Origin: Magnolia sinica
Lineage: Eukaryota; Streptophyta; Magnoliopsida; Magnoliales; Magnoliaceae
Direction of reading: 5' to 3'
Length of the DNA: 64,000 bases
Assembly: GCF_029962835.1 (NCBI RefSeq)
Contig: NC_080587.1
Location: 58,123,528-58,187,527 of the forward strand
Shown: one piece after another, positions 1-9,520 of the stretch
Position numbering within the stretch: position 1 is the first letter of the stretch
Layout: the number at the start of each line of letters is the position of its first letter
Program-made: the position numbers and the translations under genes
The notes under the pieces: model-generated
What the model saw: the letters and a program-made list of their open reading frames with translations, nothing else
What the model was told of the DNA's origin: nothing
Databases searched by the model: none

Positions 1-1559
1 CGGTCAGCACCAGCGCTGACCTGTCTCTCTCTCTCTCTCGCCGCTGCAGCGTCTCCGCAAGCCAAGCCGTCCACCAGAATTCCAGTGTCCCTAGTACCAT
101 AGCCTAGGTGGAGGTATTTGAGAAGACAGTAAATATTGGTTTTTTTTACCCTTCAAACGCAGGTTGAACGGTGGAACAGAAACATTCTGTGTACCACACC
201 AAAATGAAGAAAAACCGTGGGTTTTCGACCAAAATTTCGAGATGAATTCGGTGAACGGATTGGATCTTTCAATATAAAATCCAAATGGGCCTCACCGTTG
301 TCATAGCGGAAGCAATCCGCTGCTCTGTTCGCGTCTGCGAAATCCGGGTTTTGCGGGAGTTTGTGAACCCCACCGGTAGCACGTACGGCCGATCTGATCC
401 GTCCATCGTGTAGAGGGCTTCGAGAGCTTCAAAACTATGTTGACATTCTTCTCTCATGCGTGCACACGTGCGTGATACAGAGGCCACAAACAGGCCGTCT
501 TGTGACGTCCAAAACTGATTTTGTTGAGATTTCTTCTGTGGGTCGCGCTAATGGACCTTCAAAACCACCCATTCTTGACTGAAATTTCGTCCTGAATCCA
601 ATGGACGTGGTAGATTTTCCAGAAAATACCTCTGTGGGGCCCACCGATCACGGCTACGAAAAATTGCACTTCGAGTCCTTCTACGACTCTGCCACCGACC
701 TCAGCCATCCAGCAGCTATAAAAGGGGAGTTTTGGACGTGGGAAAGGCATTCAGAACCAGGGGATTCCAGATCTGGAGCAAGGAAGAGAAGAAAGAGAAG
801 AAAGAGAAGGAAGAAGAGAGAGATCGATTGGTTTGGTGTTTAATTTTTATGAATTTTATTTAATATTTTTCATGAATTTTATGGGTCACTAATCTCTCAT
901 CTAGGGAAGCCCCTAATTTGATTAACTCTTGTATTGGTTGATTTACTTTGAATTTCAATTAATTTGTTTCTTTCTTTAAGTGGGCTTTATGGGTTTAAAT
1001 TCTATACTTCTCCATTTATGAACTTGACCAAAGTATATATATGGATGTTGTTTGGATGCTTATTGGAGGTGCCTGTGTCTGATCAAGAACAGGTTTCCTA
1101 TAGAGGAAGAAACAGGGTGCTTTAATGAATGTACATCCCTTATGCCCGACCAAGGATATGGGATATGTCATTCATGGCATTGTTTAAAGGAATTAGACAG
1201 TCTGTATGCCCGATTAAGGACACAGATTGCGCTTTCTCTATATAAGTGGTATCAATCTAGATCAAGGTGAATCAACAGACAAAACAAGGGTTAGGATAAT
1301 TAGGGGTGGATTCGAAAGTCCTAGTGCTCTCTTTCTGATTGAATTTTCTTCCCTGTTCTTAATTAATTATTTTTCATAAAATTGTGCCAAGTAATTCATT
1401 CCATTATTTGTTGGATTAGTTAAGGAGAATCATAGATTTGAATTGTGACGACCAGTCCTCGTGGGAACGATCTCGTGATACGTACCGTATCTGCATCTGA
1501 TTCGTATACTTGCGAGTTTAAAAATCATTTAAATCGTGTTGGTTTAAATAAAAACATCA
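1..1559 (+). mobile_element. LTR (3' part) of an Asp-primed Ty3/gypsy element
   Basis: The segment ends in CA at 1559 and is followed after six bases by a tRNA-Asp primer-binding site, so it is the downstream end of a 5' LTR; its start lies before the window. A TATA box (TATAAAA, 717-723) followed by a purine-rich stretch (780-825) marks the likely promoter and transcript start. Part of it (about 600-650) resembles the LTR beginning at 34053, both having a 'gat-ttt-ccagaaaat ... ggggcccac' core, so the two belong to related families. Small ORFs here (601-843, 1052-1270) have no recognisable product. No internal coding region follows because another repeat begins at 1598. Confidence 0.75.
717..723 (+). 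promoter_or_regulatory. TATA box of the LTR promoter
   Basis: TATAAAA lies in the middle of the LTR, about 850 bases before its end, preceded by GC-richer sequence and followed by GGGGAG and a purine-rich leader. This is the usual place for an LTR promoter. Confidence 0.5.
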
Positions 1560-1565
1560 AGTTTT

Positions 1566-1582
1566 TGGCGCCGTTGCCGGGG
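1566..1582 (+). other. Primer-binding site, tRNA-Asp
   Basis: TGGCGCCGTTGCCGGGG is an exact complement to the 3' end of plant tRNA-Asp (GTC), including CCA. It sits six bases after the LTR end, with the same AGTTTT spacer as the copy at 36225. This is the minus-strand priming site of the gypsy element. Confidence 0.9.
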
Positions 1583-1597
1583 ACTGTTTTGTCTTTT

Positions 1598-1841
1598 GGA
1601 GCTTGATTTTTGATTTATGTATTTTCCTTTCAGCATTGTACTTAAATGATTATATTAGTGGATATGTGATGATGATGTTGCCTATGTGAATTGGGTAATC
1701 TTGTGGTTATGCTTATTATGAGTTAAATGTACAAAAAACTCCTCCTTGTAGGATCCCAGGATCGGAATCTAGGGTATGGACGTTAGGATCCGAGAATGGG
1801 GTACTACGAAAGCTGTCGGCACCGGATTCGGTGATCGGGAT
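1598..1841 (+). repeat. Fragment of the giant chromovirus LTR, inverted orientation
   Basis: This segment matches the reverse complement of 22545-22790, including shared stretches such as 'ttatattagtggata', 'gagaatggggtacta' and 'caccggattcgg'. It is therefore the 3' part of the LTR described at 22505-26380, on the opposite strand. The match begins directly after the Asp primer site region and ends where the minus-strand gag remnant begins, so both edges are recombination or insertion junctions. Confidence 0.75.
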
Positions 1842-1849
1842 TCCTGCAA

Positions 1850-2935
1850 GGCCTCTTGCAATAGGTACACCACACGTCTGGTCACCTCATCGGGGCCGGT
1901 GAAGCCATAAGCCTAGGTGGTGAATTTGTACATGGCCTCTTACCGAGAAACGGTCTGCTCGGAAGGTCTGGTCATGGCCTAGAAGCTATAGGTGCTCGCA
2001 TACGGGACTACCTGTCCCCATCCTACTCCGCTCGCATAGACATGCTCACTAGCTCAGCATAGCCAGGTATGCTACGCAACACATCTTCGAGCGGATCTCG
2101 GGTCACAGACTCTCAGAAAATCATCGCATGCGCATCAGCTCATCGGCCAATCAATGGAGCGTACCTGCCCAGTTCCGTGAATTTGTTCTCATACTCCGCC
2201 ACTATCATCCCTCCCTGTTGGAGGCAAAGGAACTCACTCTCCTTCTCGTGACGATGAGGGGATAGTATTTCTCGTGGAAGCGAGTCTCAAAGTCTGCCCA
2301 CGTCCATACATATTCGACTGCAACAGTGCAGAGAATGTTATCCCACCATAAGCTGGCCTCCTTCTCAAACATGAAGGTGACTAGCTCAACCTGCTCTGCC
2401 TCAGTGCAGTGCAGCGACTTTAGCATCTTAGAGATGCGGTCAAGCCAATACTCGGCCTCCTCAGGTCGGTGAGTACCCACAAAAGTAGGGGTCGCAAGCA
2501 CTGGAATCGCTCAAACTGACCGCTAGCACCTGCATTCCCATCAAGGGGTGTAAATGGAGCAGGCAGAGTCGCACCCATGCTCTGAGCAAAGAAACCCTCA
2601 AGGGTGGCCAAGAGCTGCTGCTGCTGCTGGTGGTGCTATATCTGCTACTGCTGCATCAATAACATCATCTGCTCTAGCTTATCAGTAGGAGGAGTGGCCT
2701 GAGGCATGTGGGGCACCGAGGTGGACGCACGGTTCTGCTCAGGAATCGGTGGTGCAATTGGTGGTGCCGCAGGCCTCAGCCCATTAGTGGGGCCAGTGGC
2801 CGGTTGAGAATTCGGCATAGTGTGGTGAGTAGGGTCCAAACTGGGGTCCGTCTGGCTATCGCTTAGGGGAGGAGTGCCGTTAATCGAGTCGCCAGGCGTG
2901 TGGCGTGCCGTAGTCCGTGCGGCCTTAGGTGGCAT
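1850..2935 (-). pseudogene. gag: Decayed Gag of a chromovirus-type Ty3/gypsy element
   Basis: Structural capsid/nucleocapsid protein of a Tekay/Del-like element. The start at 2935 reads MPPKAARTTARHTPG, followed by a Pro/Thr-rich N-terminus. After a frameshift near 2500 comes a Retrotrans_gag domain (2501-2205) with 'EAEYWLDRISKML', 'VELVTFMFEKEASLWW' and 'FETRFHEKYYP'. It continues with 'MIVAEYENKFTELGRYAP' and 'GYAELVSMSMRAE' down to about 2030, interrupted by stop codons. Near 1860 a CTYCKRP motif may be the start of a zinc knuckle, and homology stops at 1841. No protease or polymerase follows, so the element lost its left side. The frame is clearly dead. Confidence 0.85.
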
Positions 2936-3231
2936 TCCCTATATTCAACATAGGGTGCATCCTAGGTCAGATTCAGCATAGTCACAAACTCAAACACAAC
3001 ATTCACACACAGTTTAAGGAAACTTCATGCATTTCATTTACCAAATTGTCACAATACATGAAATATAGTATTACATGGATCATGATAGAAGATGCATGTG
3101 AGCTAATATAAGAGGCTCCAAACACTTAAAACACGCTAACTATCTGACCCCAGAACTAAGCCCAACAAGGCTATATATAGCAACAAAGAAAGAAACACAC
3201 AAGGCAACTAAAAGGACGACTACATGCAGGA
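2936..3231 (-). mobile_element. Spacer between extra ORF and gag
   Basis: About 300 bases of AT-rich sequence between the stop of the upstream ORF and the gag start. I see no domain, RNA gene or repeat in it. It belongs to the internal leader of the minus-strand gypsy element. Confidence 0.5.
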
Positions 3232-4485
3232 CTAGTCATCAGAATCTGGCGATGGTGGAGGCACACTCTTATCCTATACACAGCATAGGATGGACCTCAA
3301 GGTGTGAATCACCTTCTTGAATTTTCATTTCATGAAGGCCTCGGTCTCTTCAACCTTGGTTCGGATCTGCACGATCTCCTGTTGTAGGGCAACTTGTCCC
3401 TCTTCCAATTGAGCCAAGAGGGCTTCCCTGGCAGCCCGATCACCATCGCGGCTCTATGCAGTAGGAGGGGAACCCTCATCAGTGTCTTGGGCCTCCTCTT
3501 CTTCCTCTCCCTGCTCTTCTTCTATCTCATCTCTGCCTTCCTCGTCACTCTCTTCCTCTTCACTCTCCGTTTCATCCTCACTCTCGTTGAGTCGAGCTTG
3601 ACGCTGTCGTGGCCTAATCTCCATGTTGTTGAGAGTAGTGTCATTGATGTAGTGAATTAGCACAGGAACTTCAACGCCAAGTCTATAGGCGAACTCGCGC
3701 GCAAGCTTGCATATGAGTTAGCTGAATGGAAGTGAAATAGCCTTCTTAGTAGAGCGTGCGGTCAGAACTATCTATCGTAATGCATACGTAGGCACGCACA
3801 ACTTCTCTCCCTGCCCAGCCCAGTACAGGAAGTCCACCATCAGGCGGGTGCACTCGCTGCGGTTGCTCCATTTAGGATAGACGTTATATGTGAAAATGTG
3901 ATGGAGCAGGCGAAAGTCGTCGGTCATATTGGTCGCTAGGAGGCTATTGTTTGGATTACAGTGGGCCAATTGGCCACAAAGGAATAGCGTACAACGATCT
4001 CTTTCACACGCGGTCTTGAGGCTCTTCTCACTAGCATGGACTTCGCCAAGCGGCATTCCCATGACTCGGGCTATCAAGCTAGCATTGATTGTGAGTTCTT
4101 GCCTTCCCACGGGAAATTTGAACTATAAAGGCTCAAGCGTAGGCTCCAGTATATGTGCGTAGAAGGCTCGAACAGTGGTCGCATTCGCATGAGATTTGCC
4201 CTCAAACACGGGACCCCACCCGGCCTCAGCCAGGCGGTCCATCAACAGATGCTCCCCAAAGAGCTGCTCATCCACGTGCGCTTCAAAGAGAACCCTACGG
4301 CCCACATATCTTCATGAGATAACTCTGCCAGCAGAGCCCTTTTCCAGGGGGGCCTGGGGATCGAGGTCCCGCTTCATTCTTATCTCACGATCGACGCTTG
4401 TACTTGCGGTGGCACCTCTCGGTCTCCTTGCACAAGTAGGGCGACTAGGCCCGGCTTCATCCACGGGAACTCTCTTCTTCCCCAT
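3232..4485 (-). pseudogene. Extra ORF upstream of gag, plant-transposon-protein-like
   Basis: One reading frame runs from ATG at 4485 (MGKKRVPVDEAGPSRP) to a TAG at 3232 (PSPDSDD), about 417 codons, with only in-frame stops and no frameshift that I can see. Stops at 4312 (TGA) and 4123 (TAG) are one C-to-T change from Arg and Gln codons. The middle, with 'ATTVRAFYAHI', 'LFLCGQLAHCNPNNSL' and 'RLMVDFLYWAG', resembles the 'putative plant transposon protein' domain often seen beside gypsy elements. A strongly acidic tail (3663-3454, Glu/Asp runs) and a short coiled-coil-like end (about 3440-3320) follow. It lies on the same strand as gag, between primer site and gag, where ordinary Tekay elements have no ORF. 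The family assignment is tentative. Confidence 0.55.
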
Positions 4486-4590
4486 TAGGGAAAGAAGCGT
4501 GGAAATGGAGAAAATGTCTGTCATTAGCTCGAAAAGAGACATGAAAGTGGAATGATATGGGGAAATAGAATGGGTTGTTGGACTTAGAGA

Positions 4591-4730
4591 TATATGAGAC
4601 ACAAAGTAGAGGGGTGTATGTCTTGAAGGAAAATGAGAAAATGAGAGAATGGAGGAGAGATATATGAGACACAAAGTAGAGGGGTGTATGTCTTGAAGGA
4701 AAATGAGAAAATGAGAGAATGGAGGAGAGA
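4591..4730. repeat. Perfect 70-bp tandem duplication
   Basis: Two adjacent units, 4591-4660 and 4661-4730, each begin TATATGAGAC and end GGAGGAGAGA and look identical over 70 bases. They lie in the purine-rich leader upstream of the extra ORF. Identity in such a decayed element implies a recent slippage event. Confidence 0.9.
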
Positions 4731-5359
4731 TTTGAGAGAGGAGGAAGGGTTTTTGGACAGAAAGAAAAACATGGAGGGGTGGGAAATGAAGAGGGGAAGC
4801 AAATGAAATGGAAAAATCCATTTCAACTTGATTTGGTGGGCCATACAGCAGCCCACATGTGTCGGCCCGCCTGGCCCGGTCTGGGGAATCGGCGAGGCCT
4901 CGCCGATGCCATCACCAGTCCTTGGACACTCCAGTGAGGGATCACCCTTTGGGCAATGGCATCCCCTCCCCGGGATGCTAGAATGATGCAGGTCCACTTT
5001 GGATCCCCCTAGAATGCTCTATTTGGCCCCCAACTTCGTTTCGAGTCGTTTCGGGTCGTTTTGGGTTCTAGCTGGCACACATTCACGTATTTTCGATTTG
5101 CTGAGTGTGGGAGCAGCCAGATTTTCATCTAAACCCATCGATTGATAGTCTAGAAGGGCATTGGAATCATTTCACGTGATCGGGAAAGCCTATGGGGTCA
5201 ATTTCTATGGTCGATTTTTCGTTGATTTTAATCGATTTTGCCATTTGGCGAAATTGGGGATCCTAAGTCTATTTCTACATTTTCTCATGCCCTCTTACTT
5301 CAAAATGAGTCAGCATGCATCATGTGACCATAACCCAGGTCTATTTTAATCCAAATCAC
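4731..5359 (-). mobile_element. Untranslated leader of the minus-strand gypsy element
   Basis: Sequence between the primer site (5360) and the extra ORF. It is pyrimidine-rich on the minus strand near 4800 and otherwise plain. ORFs here are low-complexity (Phe/Leu/Ser/His-rich) and I do not consider them real. Confidence 0.5.
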
Positions 5360-5371
5360 GCTCTGATACCA
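5360..5371 (-). other. Primer-binding site, initiator tRNA-Met
   Basis: On the minus strand TGGTATCAGAGC follows the LTR end (GCGTTAAA then AGT). This is the standard complement of initiator tRNA-Met used by many plant chromoviruses and copia elements. It fixes the direction of the element as right to left. Confidence 0.9.
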
Positions 5372-7409
5372 ACTTTTAACGCTCTGAAAATCGGGGGCAG
5401 AGCAGGTACCCAACTCCCGAGTTCCAACACATCACTTATGCAACATAGATAATGATGATTTAATGTTGTTCATGTTAGTGCATAAAACATGAATGAGATT
5501 AAGCTAAATCAGCAAATCATTCTCCAGGGACAGTTGAATTTACGCAAGCGGAAGACTCTGATAAGTGTATAAAATATATAAACCATTGTAGGTCCCCAAA
5601 GTATAAACGCATTGCCAGGTCAAATAGTTACAAGTATTGTTTCAAAATACAATATATCAAAAAGTGATGGTCCACTACAAGTTTAAGCCTTGAAGCCCTG
5701 TCGATCAGAACGGTCTATAGAAACCCACCTGAATACTACATATATGAGAATGCCTCATCATCCTCAAAGTCCGGCTCTGCCTCGTAGACTGCGCCATCAT
5801 CTGAAACTACAATACGGTCTGGTTGGTGTTTAAAACACTATCCCGTAACGTGAGAGTGAGTGATTAACTCAGTGGAACCATAAAGCAAAGGTTAACATGT
5901 TATCAATTCAGTCAAGCAGTAATGATAAAGCACTATAATCAAGTAACCCTAATTAGTATGATTAATGCAAGAATGGTATATAATAATGATGCATGCCCTC
6001 GCCTGCACTCCCTCTGTGATCTTCATCTCACGGTCGCGCATGTCAGTCACTTCCTCAGCGCTCTATCCAATGCCAAACGGCACATGCAATGTGGTGCATG
6101 AGCGTGATTACCAAGTTCTTATTAGGCCTTTTCATACAGCAGAATTAGGAAACTAAGGTACCTCCCTTATATCATTTCCCAAATGATGATCCATTCTAGG
6201 GTCGTCAGTCCTAGCCAGTCTCATACGATGTTGCGGTTACAGGTTACTACAAAGGGCTCGTCACCTCGATGCATACCTGGTTTATACTCTTGTTTACTAT
6301 GGCAAGGCTCGTCACCTCAGCGCAGTCTTATAGTATGCTTGAGGTCACTATGAATGGTTCGTCACCTAGACGTAGGCCGACAGCTCGAATACAGTGTCCC
6401 ATACCACCGTATTTGGCTCACGAGTTTGGGTTGCTCACTGGTCACTACGGGGAGGCTGGTCACCCCAGCGTAGGCTGACAGCTCGACCATGGTGTCCCAT
6501 ATCACCATGCCCAGCTTATGAGTCTTAGCGGATCGAGGTACCAAGGTTAATGGGGTTTCCACTGGTGAGTTTGGTACCTTAGATTCAAGCAGTAGCGTCC
6601 ATACATGGTGAATATACATCGGGTCAATCGGGTTACTTGACGAGCTCGACTGGTACGAGCACATGTCGAGCCGATCGACATGGAGCGCGTAAGTACTCCG
6701 CGTGGCCTAACCACTGTCGACAACCCAAGTACGACTCGGATTCATCGAACACGTCCAGTGTGGCGAAACAACCTCAGCCACCAACCCAGGACCTGTTACC
6801 AATTGCCTGAACTATACCATTGTCCCAAACACACTCCAAACAATTTATTTCACATGTGATAGTCAAGAACAGCATGTATTGATCAATCCACATAGAGATC
6901 TTATTTGAGCATTTTAACAAACACATAGTATACATGTCAACATACATAGGCATTTCATCACAAATCACGTAATAATAGATAGGTTACATAAGGAAACCAT
7001 AAGTATAGATAAGGGGGCTGAGGATCCTGTCTCAACGCCCTTATGTCATACCATTAAACAAGCATTTACTCATTCACTCATTTTGTCAAACACTTAAACT
7101 ACACATATTACATACATGTGATAACTTAGTTAAAACACATGTTATAGCAAATCCTTCTACAAGTAGATGCCACGTATACAATGATCATGCATTTACAATT
7201 AATAATCATGGCAAGCATGAATCATAATTCCATATTCATTCAAGTATATCAATAAACACATGGATTTCACTATATTCAACATAGTTCATATATGTGTGTA
7301 AAGTGCGAGAAACATCGCATCTAAGCATGTGATAGCATTCAAGTCAGTCATAAATCATTAACTGACATTGAAAACCTTGAAAACCATAACCTAAACATTC
7401 ACTACTAGA

Positions 7410-7895
7410 AAATAGGCCAAAGGCTACGGCTAAAAACCGTAGCTAAAAGCCTATGGCTACGGTTAAGATCCGTAGCACGACCGTAGCCATTGGTGCCGCA
7501 GCCATAGGTCTAAAAGCTATGGCTACGGATACAATCCGTAGCTATAGAGATAATGGATACGGATTAAATCCGTAGCTGTTTCTTCTGTAGCGCTAAAGTA
7601 TTTACAGTTACGGTTTATATCTGTAGCTAAAAGTTGAGAACGAACCGTAGCAATAGGCTTAAATTAGCAACTACGGTTTGTAGAAACAGGCTACGATTAA
7701 TAGCCGTAGCTAATTATACTATAGGTACAGATTAAATCCGTAGCAATATTGTTCGTAGGTTAAAATGATATACAACTTCAGATTTTATCTGTAGCTAAAA
7801 GTAGAATGAGAACCGTAGCAAAAAGCTGAATTTAGCAAGAGCTACTATTTTCAACAAAGTGCTACGGTTAATAGCCGTAGCTAATGCCATTTGTT
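7410..7895. repeat. Left subterminal hairpin repeats of the CACTA element
   Basis: At least eight short inverted units of the form GCTACGG, 6-8 bases, CCGTAGC (for example 'ggctacggttaagatccgtagc' type) lie next to the left terminus. In CACTA elements such subterminal repeats bind the TNPA-type protein. Here each unit is itself a small palindrome. The same motif returns at the right end. Confidence 0.85.
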
Positions 7896-8063
7896 AATAA
7901 AAAAATTAATTTGTAATGGCAGCTCTTACCATTGTAGTACACCCTGATAACTCATATAAGCAAGATCCAATTCATGGCTAAATCATTCATTCATTCAATC
8001 AAACACAATCATTCATTTCCATTCACAAAAGTACAATGCCAACATAATAGTTATATGTCTATT

Positions 8064-8163
8064 TAAAGTTCTCATTAACAGTGAGATCCAATGCCTTCTC
8101 ATAGCTAAATAGCTTCTCAACAAGCGCAAGCGAAAACTCCATGGTTGTGCATCCGAAAGCTTA
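8064..8163 (-). pseudogene. Captured terminal exon candidate, unidentified
   Basis: On the minus strand an acceptor-like CATGTGCAG precedes 8163. One frame gives 'AFGCTTMEFSLALVEKLF' and ends with Leu/Asn-rich residues and a TAG stop near 8064. Codon composition looks protein-like, unlike the surrounding AT-rich DNA. The frame does not follow the phase of the exon at 8186-8288, so it may come from another gene. I do not recognise it. Confidence 0.35.
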
Positions 8164-8185
8164 CTGCACATGGATGATCATATAC

Positions 8186-8288
8186 CTATTTGATCTGAAG
8201 GAGAATCAATGTTATACGCTGTTAGTCGTTCTTTCAGCTGGAGCACCTTATCATCTTCCTCTTCACTATCAATGGCAGTCGGCATTTT
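8186..8288 (-). pseudogene. Captured exon, acidic segment, host gene unknown
   Basis: Bounded by TTTCATCAG before 8288 and a GT donor after 8186, this 103-bp exon reads MPTAIDSEEEDDKVLQL followed by KERLTAYNIDSPSDQ. It joins in phase 0 with the exon at 8382-8446, across an intron that keeps GT-AG ends. The combination of a Lys/Pro/Ala-rich segment, an acidic patch and 'LKERLTAYN' vaguely recalls the C-terminal tail of plant DNA topoisomerase II, but I cannot confirm this. Confidence 0.5.
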
Positions 8289-8381
8289 CTGATGAAAGGC
8301 CCAAACCAAAAAGGCAATGAGAAGTCCACAAAAATAGGGAGATACGTAGGAAATAAGAAGTTTCAGGATTTGCAAACACAC

Positions 8382-8446
8382 CTTTCTAGCAGGAGCCTTC
8401 TTCGGAGCTCCCCTGCCTTTGGGTTTTACCCCCTCGGAAACATGTC
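8382..8446 (-). pseudogene. Captured exon, basic Lys/Pro/Ala-rich segment
   Basis: Minus-strand exon between a polypyrimidine acceptor (TTTTTCTCTCTGTAG) and a GT donor. It reads HVSEGVKPKGRGAPKKAPAR and K, 65 bp with two leading phase bases. It is open throughout and precedes the acidic exon at 8186-8288 in the correct phase, so the two were probably captured together with their intron. Parent gene uncertain. Confidence 0.55.
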
Positions 8447-8580
8447 CTACAGAGAGAAAAAGATAACATGCATTGAGATGAATGAAATCTTCAAGATGGA
8501 AATAAAATAGTAATTGACAATCTGCCTGTACCGAGTTCTGTTCCCAGCAAGGTTCGCAAAATTCAGGTTAACAGTGAAAC

Positions 8581-8659
8581 CATGTGATCCTCCATTGATG
8601 ACGTTAAATGCAGGCACAGGCAGAACTAGAGATTTGTTCCCAGCAAGGTTCGTAATGTG
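8581..8659 (-). pseudogene. Captured enolase exon
   Basis: The 79-bp minus-strand exon starts after CATGCAG and ends at a GT donor after one base of a split codon. It reads [20 protein letters not shown] and then INGGSH. This is the highly conserved enolase block (usually [29 protein letters not shown]) leading into the substrate-loop region. The phase-1 donor falls where the next codon of real enolase (Ala) would be completed. Enolase converts 2-phosphoglycerate to phosphoenolpyruvate; this single exon cannot do so. A short repeat of 'cgaaccttgctgggaaca' (8543-8570 against 8630-8652) follows in the intron. Confidence 0.85.
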
Positions 8660-8839
8660 CTGCATGACAAAGAGTGCAACTTAACAAACATACGCTTCAA
8701 CAGTGAGTGAAGGGCCAGTGAATAATCATACATTTTGAACTGTGTTTGGACAAGAGATGCTAAAAAAGATTATTTTCTGTTGATCTGAAGAGGCCAGTGA
8801 ATAATCAGATATGATGCATCATGTGTTGATGATTTGTAC

Positions 8840-8947
8840 CTCCACCATTTTGCAATCTTAGATTAACATGCACAGATGATGCCTGCAACCTTCTCAATTC
8901 TCAGAAAGTTGGTGGGAGATGAGCTGGCCAGAATGGGCTTGAAGGAC
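8840..8947 (-). pseudogene. Captured exon of unidentified host gene X (third)
   Basis: Between TTCATAG (8948-8950) and a GTACAAAT donor (8838-8839) the exon reads VLQAHSGQLISHQLSE, then after a one-base frame change LRRLQASSVHVNLRLQNGG. The Gln/Leu/Ser-rich character suggests a helical protein. It follows the exon at 9040-9162 in the same phase, so the three exons at 9307, 9040 and 8840 may be successive exons of one gene. I cannot name the gene. Confidence 0.45.
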
Positions 8948-9039
8948 CTATGAATTATTTATGTAAACTACAATATGCATAATAGTTCTTTATGACCCTA
9001 TGTATAGGTAATAGAAAAAGAAATTTTGGAAGCAAAAAC

Positions 9040-9162
9040 CTTCAAAAGAGTAGAACTTGTCTCTAGATAAAGATTCATGACAGAGCTGGAATGTTGGAAA
9101 GGATTGGCAGATGCATCATTTGTTGCTGCAGAAGGCATTTCTTTTAAGAACTTGAGGCAATC
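9040..9162 (-). pseudogene. Captured exon of unidentified host gene X (second)
   Basis: This is a clean 123-bp exon, exactly 41 open codons in phase 0, between TTTTTTCCCAG and a GTTTTTGC donor. It begins DCLKFLKEMPSAATNDASAN and ends LYLETSSTLLK. The composition and bordering splice signals are those of a genuine coding exon. The parent protein is not recognised. Confidence 0.6.
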
Positions 9163-9306
9163 CTGGGAAAAAAGAAAGAAAGACATGTCCATTAGTGGAC
9201 TCTAAACATTTTCATGTTCAAGAAGCTTTAAGAGGAAAAAAAATGCAGCATATATTGAGGACAAGTTCATTCATACAATGGCAATGAAATAAAGCATGTG
9301 AATCAC

Positions 9307-9352
9307 CTCGAAAAAGTATCCTTGTATGTGCTTAGATTTTCGTTCAGCCATT
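9307..9352 (-). pseudogene. Captured exon of unidentified host gene X (first)
   Basis: Reads AMAERKSKHIQGYFFE and ends at a GTGATT donor in phase 0, matching the phase of the next exon at 9162. The upstream boundary is uncertain. Probably the same captured locus as the exons at 9040 and 8840. Confidence 0.45.
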
Positions 9353-9520
9353 GCTCTAGATTTATGTGTTCCTTATGAGAAGCAACATAGCCAGTTTGAT
9401 GCTGAATGTAAATGGAGTCATGTCCAATTAATAATGATAGTCTGATTGTAAGATTTATGAGATGACATGTACATGAGTACAAAAAACAGCAAATGCAGAC
9501 ATGGAAGAGAGTTGTAATAC

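Noticed and set aside
601-843. 80-residue plus-strand ORF with a Lys/Arg-rich end
   Set aside because: It spans the LTR TATA box and a purine-rich leader, and overlaps no known domain.
3394-3660. Hydrophobic plus-strand ORF (Leu/Phe/Ser-rich, membrane-like)
   Set aside because: It is the complement of the acidic tail of the minus-strand ORF at 3232-4485; Glu/Asp codons read backwards as Leu/Phe/Ser.
4312-4997. Minus-strand Phe/Ser/His-rich ORFs with a repeated segment
   Set aside because: They arise from the purine-rich leader and the 70-bp duplication. Only the part from 4485 onward belongs to a plausible protein.
7410-7895. tRNA or microRNA genes suggested by many small hairpins
   Set aside because: The stems are the CACTA subterminal repeats and occur at both ends of the element; no tRNA boxes.
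8581-8659. A functional enolase gene
   Set aside because: A single 26-codon exon without catalytic residues or adjoining exons.
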